From: an uncultured SAR86 cluster bacterium
Lineage (GTDB): Bacteria > Pseudomonadota > Gammaproteobacteria > Magnimaribacterales > AG-339-G14
NCBI GenBank assembly: GCA_902578495.1
Contig: CACHCY010000001.1
Span: forward strand, 1-64,000
Length of the DNA stretch: 64,000 nucleotides
Reading direction: 5' to 3'
Shown here in pieces: positions 51,986-59,286 of the stretch. A program made the position numbers and the translations under genes. Below the pieces are notes generated by a model, which saw only the letters and a program-made list of their open reading frames with translations, had not been told where the DNA came from and made no database searches. How positions within the stretch are numbered: the first letter of the stretch is position 1; every line of letters starts with the position of its first letter.

Positions 51986-52004
51986 ATTTTGTTAAAATTC
52001 ATGC

Positions 52005-52685
52005 GTGCTCATATCAAAATATCACAAAATTATAGTAGTTGAAGGAAAAGACTCAATTGATTTCTTGCAGGGACAGATTTCAACAGACGTATTAAAACAA
52101 GAAATTGAACAAATCGATCGTTCAGCCATTTGCAACTTAAAAGGGAGAGTTATAGCTAGTTTTTTATGTAAAAAAATCAGTAATGACCAATTTCATTTAA
52201 TCACTCATCAATCTATTGCAAAAAAACTAGTGGATACATTAAAAAAGTATGCTGTTTTCTCTAAAGTATCAATTGAGGAGGGAGATGAAAATGTGAGTGA
52301 TTATATCGATGATAAAGCTTGGAAAAGCTCAATAATCGATAACCTTGATCCAGAAATATACTTAGAGAACTCTGAAAAATATACTCCTCAAGAATTAGGA
52401 TACGATAAAAACGGAAGAATTGACTTTAAAAAAGGATGTTTTACTGGACAAGAAATTATTGCAAGGATGCATTACAGATCGCCTGGCATTTTTTCCATTG
52501 CTAGAGTAGAAATTGATGATACAAACAAGTCATTTAATGAAGTATTTACTGTAAATGATAAAAAGGTTGGAAATATTATTGAATATGTAAATGGCAAATA
52601 CTTAGTGAGCGGAAAAACAAAGAATTTTGATTCTTTAAAAGACAATACAGAAAATACAGGCATTAAGTCTGTAGAATTAAACTAA
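52005..52685 (+). CDS. ygfZ: YgfZ/GcvT-like folate-binding protein for Fe-S cluster maintenance
   Basis: 226 residues from GTG. The conserved DFLQGQISTDV at the start and KGCFTGQEIIARMHYR (the K-G-C-x-T-G-Q-E motif) are YgfZ marks. It uses tetrahydrofolate to help Fe-S enzymes. A nearby ATG at 52001 is in another frame with a quick stop. Its end overlaps the convergent ung by 9 nt. Confidence 0.93.
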   Translation: MLISKYHKIIVVEGKDSIDFLQGQISTDVLKQEIEQIDRSAICNLKGRVIASFLCKKISNDQFHLITHQSIAKKLVDTLKKYAVFSKVSIEEGDENVSDYIDDKAWKSSIIDNLDPEIYLENSEKYTPQELGYDKNGRIDFKKGCFTGQEIIARMHYRSPGIFSIARVEIDDTNKSFNEVFTVNDKKVGNIIEYVNGKYLVSGKTKNFDSLKDNTENTGIKSVELN

Positions 52686-53354
52686 TTTCCAATTAATTGG
52701 CCCCTTCCCCTTATCAATGAGGTAATCATTTGTTCTGCTAAACGGCTTTGATCCAAAGAAACCTTTATCGGCAGAAAATGGTGAGGGATGAGCTGACTCA
52801 ATAACTAAGTTTTCTTGAGTATTTATTAAAGATTTTTTAAGTTGTGCATTTTTACCCCAAAGAATGTAAACCATATCCTTTTTATTACCCAAAACTTTGA
52901 TTACTTTATCAGTAAAAAATTTCCATCCGATATTTTGATGTGAGTTCGGATTATTTGACTCTACTGTAAGAGAGCTGTTGAGGAGCAGCACTCCCTCTAA
53001 AGCCCAAGAAGTCAAATTTCCTGAAGAAGGTATCTTAATCTTTAAATCAGAATTCAATTCCTTGAATATATTTTTGAGCGACGGCGGTATAGAGATATTA
53101 TCTTTTACAGAAAAGCTGAGACCATGTGCTTGACCAGCTCCATGATAGGGATCCTGACCCAGAATTACTACTTTAGTGTCTTCGTAAGAAGTAAAATTAA
53201 AGCAATTGAATATTTCTTTACCAGGCGGATAGATAGTTTTTCTTTGACTAATTTGATTTCTTAAAAATTCTTTGATTTCAATCATATATGTCTTACTAAA
53301 TTCATCTTCGAGATGATTGAGCCATGAATTAGTAAGGTCAATTTTTAAGGACAT
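52677..53354 (-). CDS. ung: Uracil-DNA glycosylase (family 1)
   Basis: 225 residues. VVILGQDPYHGAGQAHGLSFSV includes the catalytic aspartate, and ESAHPSPFSADKGFFGSKPFS the HPSP loop that holds DNA. It removes uracil from DNA. The transcript starts at the edge of the 336-nt AT-rich gap that has DnaA boxes. Confidence 0.97.
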   Translation of the reverse strand: MSLKIDLTNSWLNHLEDEFSKTYMIEIKEFLRNQISQRKTIYPPGKEIFNCFNFTSYEDTKVVILGQDPYHGAGQAHGLSFSVKDNISIPPSLKNIFKELNSDLKIKIPSSGNLTSWALEGVLLLNSSLTVESNNPNSHQNIGWKFFTDKVIKVLGNKKDMVYILWGKNAQLKKSLINTQENLVIESAHPSPFSADKGFFGSKPFSRTNDYLIDKGKGPINWKLV

Positions 53355-53690
53355 TTAACACTAGAATATCAAAAAAATTTATCCACAGAAACTGTGGATA
53401 AGTCTTTGGATAAATAAGCCAGGATTAAACGCATAGACTATGAATTAAAGGTTTGAGTCAATTTGATCAAATTTTGATCAATATAAATAATATCAATAAA
53501 ATCAATAACTTACATAAATTAGACTATTGAGTAAGAAAAATTTTCAAATAATCTTAAAAAATGCACTTTTAGGTATTTACAAAGTTTTCAATGTGTGTAA
53601 GTCACATGAAAAAACGTCAAAATAGTTTTAAAAAATGATTTTTTTAGGTGATAATCTTATAAATATTCAAGTACAAAATTAACTAACAAT
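53355..53690. other. AT-rich gap with DnaA boxes (possible replication origin)
   Basis: 336 nt without a gene. At its left, TTATCCACA (53379-53387) and its inverse TGTGGATAA (53393-53401) form a 10-bp perfect inverted repeat, both matching the DnaA consensus; a third, one-mismatch box TTTGGATAA is at 53405-53413. Then A/T DNA with two TTGATCAA copies 11 bp apart (53463, 53474) and two ATCAATAA copies 9 bp apart (53492, 53501). Boxes beside an AT-rich tract are an origin-like layout; a DnaA-controlled promoter is the alternative. Confidence 0.45.
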
Positions 53691-54782
53691 ATGGAAACAC
53701 TTTTTAATCCTATAAAAATTAATAACTTAGATATTCCGAATAGATTTGCCATGGCGCCAATGACAAGGAATAAGTCACCCAATGGAATTCCTGGTCAAAA
53801 TGTTGCTGACTATTACGAAAGAAGAGCTAAGGGTGGTGTTGGCCTAATTATCACCGAAGGAGTTGAGGTATCCCACCCATCTTCTAGTGGATATCCTGAT
53901 GTGCCGGGTTTGAAACCTGAAACTCATGAAGGCTGGAGGAACGTAATATCTCAAGTTCACAAATATGATTCTAAAATTTTCTGTCAACTCTGGCATGTAG
54001 GAGCAATAAGAAAACCTGGCTTGCCGCCAGAACCAGATGTTCCGGGATTCACTCCCTCCGGCTTAGTTAGAAAAGATAAAAAGGTTGCATATGAAATGAC
54101 AGCTGATGATGTAGAAAATATGATCGAAATTTATGTAAGAGATATCGAAATTATCAAGGATTTAGGTTTTGATGGAGTTGAATTACATGGTGCTCATGGA
54201 TATTTGATAGATCAATTTTTCTGGGAAGATATGAATCAAAGAAAAGATGGTTTTGGGGGAAGTATCCAATTAAGGTCATCTTTTGCATCAGAAATAATAA
54301 AAAGAGCTAGAGCTAAGGTAGGTAATGATTTCTGCATAGCTATAAGGTTTTCTCAATGGAAACAGCAAGACTACGAAGCAAAGTTAGCAAAAAATCAGGA
54401 TGATTTAGAGACTCTTCTTAGACCGCTTGTTGATGCAGGAGTTGATGTAATTCATGCTAGCAACAGAAGGTTTTGGGAACCAGAGTTTGAAGGATCTAAT
54501 CTTAATTTGGCAGGTTGGACAAAAAAAATAACCGGTTTACCTACCATTACTGTTGGCAGTGTGGGTCTGGAGTCAGATTTCATAGGTTTTTATCAAGGTG
54601 AAGACGAAGTTAAATCAGCTCCAATTGATGATTTAGTTAAACGAATGGATGACAAGGAATTTGATATGGTTGCTGTGGGCAGAGCTTTACTCTCGGACCC
54701 TGAATGGGTTAATAAAGTTAAAGAAGGTCGTTACGATGAAGTTATTCCCTTTTCTAAGAAGCACGCAGAGAATTATTATTAA
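53691..54782 (+). CDS. NADH:flavin oxidoreductase / Old Yellow Enzyme family
   Basis: 363 residues. FMN barrel motifs: NRFAMAPMTRNK near residue 17, FCQLWHVGAIRKP, and FDGVELHGAHGYLIDQFFW with the tell-tale H-G-A-H-G. It reduces activated C=C bonds with NAD(P)H. C-terminal AVGRALLSDPEWVNKVKEG is standard. It sits right of the DnaA-box gap and is transcribed away from it. Substrate unknown. Confidence 0.93.
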   Translation: METLFNPIKINNLDIPNRFAMAPMTRNKSPNGIPGQNVADYYERRAKGGVGLIITEGVEVSHPSSSGYPDVPGLKPETHEGWRNVISQVHKYDSKIFCQLWHVGAIRKPGLPPEPDVPGFTPSGLVRKDKKVAYEMTADDVENMIEIYVRDIEIIKDLGFDGVELHGAHGYLIDQFFWEDMNQRKDGFGGSIQLRSSFASEIIKRARAKVGNDFCIAIRFSQWKQQDYEAKLAKNQDDLETLLRPLVDAGVDVIHASNRRFWEPEFEGSNLNLAGWTKKITGLPTITVGSVGLESDFIGFYQGEDEVKSAPIDDLVKRMDDKEFDMVAVGRALLSDPEWVNKVKEGRYDEVIPFSKKHAENYY

Positions 54783-54783
54783 T

Positions 54784-55542
54784 TTAGCGCCCTAGGTGCA
54801 TACCTCCATCTAAGATCAAAGTCTCTCCAGTTACAGTCACCGATTCTGTCATAAAATGAAATGTGGTCTCTGCAACCTGTCTTGGTGAGCAAGTTAGGCT
54901 TAATGGAGCCATATCCTCAATAGATTTTTTTGTTAATTCATAGGCTTCATCTCCTAGCCCGCCTCTCAGCCAATCTCCTTGGATAAAACCAGGACAAATA
55001 GCATTTACCCTAATAGGACCAAGCGCCCTAGCAAGAGATTTGGTCATATTTATTAGCGCTCCTTTAGATGCAGCATATGCAACCGAGCTTCCAATCCCCA
55101 TAACGCCAGCAATAGAGGCAATATTAACAACGCTTGGGCTTTCAGCTTTCATAAGATGATCTTTAGCATATTTAATCATTTGATAAGGGCCAACAGTATT
55201 AGTGGAATAAAGATCAATAAAATCATCCGAAGATAATCCTTCCAAATTATGATGAGCATTAAACTTAGTTTTCCCAGCATTATTTACCAGAGAATCAAGC
55301 CTGCCCCACTTTTCTATTGTTTTAGAAACTGTTTCCTCACAATCTTTATCTGAAGAAACATCTGCTTGTAATACAAGGACTTCGGATCCCAGTTTTTCGC
55401 ACTCTTTGGCAACATTCTTTGCGTCATCAATTGAATTAGAACAAGTAATTGTCATATTCCAGCCTTTCTCTGCGCAGAGTTTCGCTAAATCAGCTCCGAC
55501 TCCTCTACTGCCGCCAGTGATGATTACAACTTTCTTATCCAT
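54784..55542 (-). CDS. Short-chain dehydrogenase/reductase (SDR)
   Basis: 252 residues. Cofactor motif ITGGSRGVGADLA, NNAGKTKF, active site SVAYAASKGAL (Y-x-x-x-K), and the end GETLILDGGMHLG, the classical FabG-like SDR. It overlaps serA by 8 nt on the same strand. A beta-ketoacyl or sugar/alcohol reductase role is possible; the substrate is not readable. Confidence 0.9.
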   Translation of the reverse strand: MDKKVVIITGGSRGVGADLAKLCAEKGWNMTITCSNSIDDAKNVAKECEKLGSEVLVLQADVSSDKDCEETVSKTIEKWGRLDSLVNNAGKTKFNAHHNLEGLSSDDFIDLYSTNTVGPYQMIKYAKDHLMKAESPSVVNIASIAGVMGIGSSVAYAASKGALINMTKSLARALGPIRVNAICPGFIQGDWLRGGLGDEAYELTKKSIEDMAPLSLTCSPRQVAETTFHFMTESVTVTGETLILDGGMHLGR

Positions 55543-56722
55543 TAATTTGCCTCACATTTATTATGTTTTCTTCGCCTTTTATGGCTTCTATTGATTTAGT
55601 TGATGGCTCTGAGTCCAGATCGATTACATTGTAAGCAATATCATCTCTACTTCTATTCTTCATATCAATTATATTTAAGCCTTCTTCAGCAATAATTGCC
55701 GTAATTTTTCCTATCATTCCAGAAACGTTCTTATTAGCAATAGTTAGCCTATAACTTGTTTCCATGGGTTCAATGATTTGCGGATAATTTACTGAATTTT
55801 TAATATTTCCATGTTCTAGAAAGTTAATTATTTGATTCGCTGCCATAACTGAGCAATTTTCTTCCGCTTGCATTGTGCTAGCCCCGATATGAGGCAATAA
55901 AACGACATCCTCGTTTGACTTAGATCGCTCTATTAAGGGTAAATCGGCAAAATCTGTAACATATTTATTGAGTTTATCGTTTTCTAAAGCATCAATTATG
56001 GCTTCGCTGTTAACAATCTCGTCTCTTGCAAAATTAATTAACCTCAATCCTTTATTGCTGTGTGAGAGAAGGTCCTTATTTATCATTCCTGTTGTATGTT
56101 CATTTGCTGGAACATGGAGAGTCACATAGTCAGACTCTTTAAAGATCTCTTCTATTGTCTCTTTACGTTCTACCTCATTTGGAAGCGCCCATGCTGCCTC
56201 AACTGTGATCTGAGGATCAAAGCCAATCACTCTCATGCCTAACATTACCCCCATTTCTGCTACCTTGGCGCCAATCGCACCCATGCCCACTACTCCTAAA
56301 CATCCATCTTTAAGTTCTCTCCCCTTAAATGATTTTTTCCCACTTTCAATATGAGCTTTCAAGTTTTCTTTTGAAATATCTTCAATTCCATGAACAAACT
56401 TCACACCATCAAAAATTCCTCTAGATGACATCAATAAAGCCGCTAAAACCATTTCCTTAACTGCGTTAGCATTCGCTCCTGGTGTATTAAAGACAGGAAT
56501 ACCTATTTTTGAACACTCTTCAACAGGAATATTGTTAACTCCTGCTCCTGCTCTGACTATTGCTTTAACCGATGAAGGAATTTCGCTCATTTGTAATTTA
56601 TGGCTTCTTAAAATAATGGCGTCGGGTTCAGACTCTCCTTCTCCAACTTCATAACCTTTGTTTTTAAGAATATCTAAACCCTTATCGGAAATATTATTAA
56701 TAGTTTTAACTTTGTAATTCAT
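55535..56722 (-). CDS. serA: D-3-phosphoglycerate dehydrogenase with ACT domain
   Basis: 395 residues. NAD site GVVGMGAIGAKVAEM (residues about 142-156), HVPANEHTTGMI, active-site R/E/H in FARDEIVN and LLPHIGAST, then a C-terminal ACT-like domain (YRLTIANKNVSGMIGKITAI). It makes 3-phosphohydroxypyruvate for serine. The shorter form with ACT suggests serine feedback control. Co-transcribed with the SDR. Confidence 0.92.
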   Translation of the reverse strand: MNYKVKTINNISDKGLDILKNKGYEVGEGESEPDAIILRSHKLQMSEIPSSVKAIVRAGAGVNNIPVEECSKIGIPVFNTPGANANAVKEMVLAALLMSSRGIFDGVKFVHGIEDISKENLKAHIESGKKSFKGRELKDGCLGVVGMGAIGAKVAEMGVMLGMRVIGFDPQITVEAAWALPNEVERKETIEEIFKESDYVTLHVPANEHTTGMINKDLLSHSNKGLRLINFARDEIVNSEAIIDALENDKLNKYVTDFADLPLIERSKSNEDVVLLPHIGASTMQAEENCSVMAANQIINFLEHGNIKNSVNYPQIIEPMETSYRLTIANKNVSGMIGKITAIIAEEGLNIIDMKNRSRDDIAYNVIDLDSEPSTKSIEAIKGEENIINVRQING

Positions 56723-56785
56723 AAGGTTTTTTGTTTTTATCTATAGTATTATTTTTGAAAGCTAAGATTCTATCCCGCATTATCA

Positions 56786-57667
56786 ATGACGACAAAACAT
56801 TTCTTAAATCTTAGAGATTTATCTAATCAAGATATTTTGAATATCTTAGATAGAGCTATTGAAAGGAAAAGTCAGAAACAAAAAGAAAAAACCTTAGCTG
56901 GCTCAAAATTAGGTCTAATTTTTGAAAAGCCTTCTACGCGAACAAGAATTTCTTTCGAATCTGGAATTTTAAACTTGGGTGGAAATGCAATATTTATGTC
57001 CTCAACTGATTTACAGCTATCCAGAGGAGAACCAGTGTCTGATACAGCAAAAGTAGCATCTTCTATGTTAGATGTAATTGCCTTAAGAGTTGATAAGCAT
57101 GAGACATTGGATATGTTTGCAGCTAATTCTTCTGTTCCTGTAATTAATGCTCTTTCAGATTTATCTCATCCTTGCCAAATATTGGCTGACTTGATGACTT
57201 TCAAGGAAAATTCAGTAAATGAACTTGAAAAAGTTTGCTGGATTGGAGATGGTAATAACGTATGTAACTCATACGTCGAAGCATCGAAGATATTAGATTT
57301 TGAGCTCTCTATTTATTGTCCTAAAGAATATTCGCCTGACCCTTCTTTCCTCAATTATGCAAAGGAAAATTCCAGTTTTGCTAATTCCAGGGAAGAGGCA
57401 GCAAAAGGAGCTGACATAATTACTACAGATGTTTGGGTCTCTATGGGGGATGAAAAAACTAAAGAAAGAGCTTTTGAAGGATATTTTGTAGATACTGATC
57501 TTATTGAAAATACTGGTAAAAAAAGCATTTTCCTTCACTGTCTTCCTGCCCATAGAGGTCAAGAAATTACATTTGAACTAATGGAACATCCATCTAGTAA
57601 AGTTTTACAACAAGCAGAGAACAGAATGCACGTTCAAGAAGCATTGATTGAGAATTTACTAAGCTAA
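56786..57667 (+). CDS. argF: Ornithine carbamoyltransferase
   Basis: 293 residues. Carbamoyl-phosphate loop FEKPSTRTRISFES near residue 43, LSDLSHPCQILADLMTF, and the ornithine-specific HCLPAHRG near residue 250, with DVWVSMGDE. It makes citrulline in arginine synthesis. It is divergent from serA over 63 nt and its end overlaps glpK by 9 nt convergently. No ARG box found by eye. Confidence 0.96.
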   Translation: MTTKHFLNLRDLSNQDILNILDRAIERKSQKQKEKTLAGSKLGLIFEKPSTRTRISFESGILNLGGNAIFMSSTDLQLSRGEPVSDTAKVASSMLDVIALRVDKHETLDMFAANSSVPVINALSDLSHPCQILADLMTFKENSVNELEKVCWIGDGNNVCNSYVEASKILDFELSIYCPKEYSPDPSFLNYAKENSSFANSREEAAKGADIITTDVWVSMGDEKTKERAFEGYFVDTDLIENTGKKSIFLHCLPAHRGQEITFELMEHPSSKVLQQAENRMHVQEALIENLLS

Positions 57668-59098
57668 AATTTTAGTGACTAAATTCTTCCAGCTCTGATA
57701 TTTGCTGTCTCTAGATTCTAACGGAGTGAACTGTTCGTACGATCCAACAAATTCGTTGAGATCGGACAGCGAGTTCGTATGTTTAGAGCCCAAGGAAGCT
57801 AGAAAAGCAGCTCCTTTTGCAGTTGCCTCTTTATTATCCGGCAAAAGAATTTTTAAATTTAGTACATCCGCTAAAATCTGATTGAAATATTTATTTTCTA
57901 CCATTCCGCCATCAATTTTGAGGGACTTCAGGTCTACTCCATCAGAAGACATGCATTCAAAAACATCTTTAGTTTGGAATGCTATTGCTTCAAGGAGCGC
58001 TTGAGAAATATCATTTTTTGTTGTCTCTCTGGATAATCCAAATATAGCCCCTCTGGCTTCTGGATCCCAATAAGGTGCTCCAAGACCAGTAAATGCTGGG
58101 ATGAAGGAAACATTTGAATTCTTATTGGAATTTTTTGCTAAATTTTCTATTTCCGGAGCAGAGGAAAAAAACTTTAAATTATCCCTTAGCCATTGAATAG
58201 ACGCGCCAGCCATAAATATACTTCCTTCTAACGCATAACTTACTTTCCCATCAATTTGATATCCTATCGTGGAAAGCAGTTTAGATTTTGAAAACTTTAT
58301 GTCTGGTCCAGTATTCAGCATCATAAAACAGCCTGTTCCATAAGTGCTTTTGGCTTCTCCTACTTTAAAGCAACCTTGTCCAAATAAAGCTGCTTGTTGA
58401 TCTCCAGCAATACCGGAAATTTTGATTTTCCCGCCAAACAGGGAGGTTTCTCCATATTCATCGGCAGAATTTTTGATTTCTGGCAATCTATCAATAGGGA
58501 TATTAAGTAAATTACACATTTCTTCTGACCACGAAACATTATTTATATCCATCAATAGAGTTCTAGAAGCATTTGTGGCATCAACGGAATAAGACCTGCC
58601 CTCTGTTAGCTTCCAAACCAGAAAAGTATCGATCGTCCCCATGTAAAAGTCCTTTGGAGTTTCAGTATCTTCTAATAGCCAACTTAACTTTGTACCTGAG
58701 AAGTAAGGATCAGGCAGCAGGCCAGTTATTTGATTAATTTTTTTGTCTAGCCCTTCTTTTTTAAATTTATTACAAAGTTCTGCGGTTCTTCTGTCTTGCC
58801 AAACAATAGCTTTTCCTAAAGGGTTGCCATTCTTATCCCATAAAAGACATGTTTCTCTTTGATTCGTGATTCCAATTGCTATGATTTCTTTGTGAGTTGT
58901 TTCGGACTTTTTCAGCACGTCTTTGATACAGTCTATAACCGTGTCAAAAATTTCATTAGCATCATGCTCAACCCATCCATCTTTTGGAAAAAATTGTTTG
59001 AATTCGGTCTGTGAAACATTAACCACGGCAAATTTCTCATCAAATAGAATTGCTCTTGTGCTGGATGTCCCCTGATCTATTACTAAAAAATATTTCAT
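57659..59098 (-). CDS. glpK: Glycerol kinase
   Basis: About 479 residues from ATG 59098, where MKYFLVIDQGTSSTRAILFD is the standard start; the frame could reach a GTG 33 nt upstream, but this would overlap the DnaA box. GIAGDQQAALFGQGC, STYGTGCFMM and the final GGMVENKYFNQILADVL blocks fit FGGY kinases. It makes glycerol-3-phosphate, the PlsB substrate. Shares its upstream region with nrdA. Confidence 0.95.
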   Translation of the reverse strand: MKYFLVIDQGTSSTRAILFDEKFAVVNVSQTEFKQFFPKDGWVEHDANEIFDTVIDCIKDVLKKSETTHKEIIAIGITNQRETCLLWDKNGNPLGKAIVWQDRRTAELCNKFKKEGLDKKINQITGLLPDPYFSGTKLSWLLEDTETPKDFYMGTIDTFLVWKLTEGRSYSVDATNASRTLLMDINNVSWSEEMCNLLNIPIDRLPEIKNSADEYGETSLFGGKIKISGIAGDQQAALFGQGCFKVGEAKSTYGTGCFMMLNTGPDIKFSKSKLLSTIGYQIDGKVSYALEGSIFMAGASIQWLRDNLKFFSSAPEIENLAKNSNKNSNVSFIPAFTGLGAPYWDPEARGAIFGLSRETTKNDISQALLEAIAFQTKDVFECMSSDGVDLKSLKIDGGMVENKYFNQILADVLNLKILLPDNKEATAKGAAFLASLGSKHTNSLSDLNEFVGSYEQFTPLESRDSKYQSWKNLVTKILA

Positions 59099-59286
59099 CT
59101 TTTGAGGTTTATACAATTTAGCATTATCCACAAGAAATTAAGTGTTTTTTAAAGGTTTTTCTATTGATTTTTTGAGAAAAACACTTTATCTTGTGTTTAT
59201 AGGATCTTATAACCACAACATCTTGTGTTTCATCAAGGATTATAAGCAGCCAAAAAGACAAGAAAACCAATTATTGGGGTGTTTCA
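59099..59286. promoter_or_regulatory. glpK-nrdA divergent control region: DnaA box and two NrdR boxes
   Basis: TTATCCACA at 59124-59132 is a perfect DnaA box. ACACTTTATCTTGTGT (59181-59196) and CCACAACATCTTGTGT (59213-59228) match the NrdR box ACACWATATMTTGTGT in form; they lie 32 bp apart centre to centre, three helical turns, the known NrdR arrangement. Between the second box and the GTG of nrdA are 58 nt. Confidence 0.7.
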
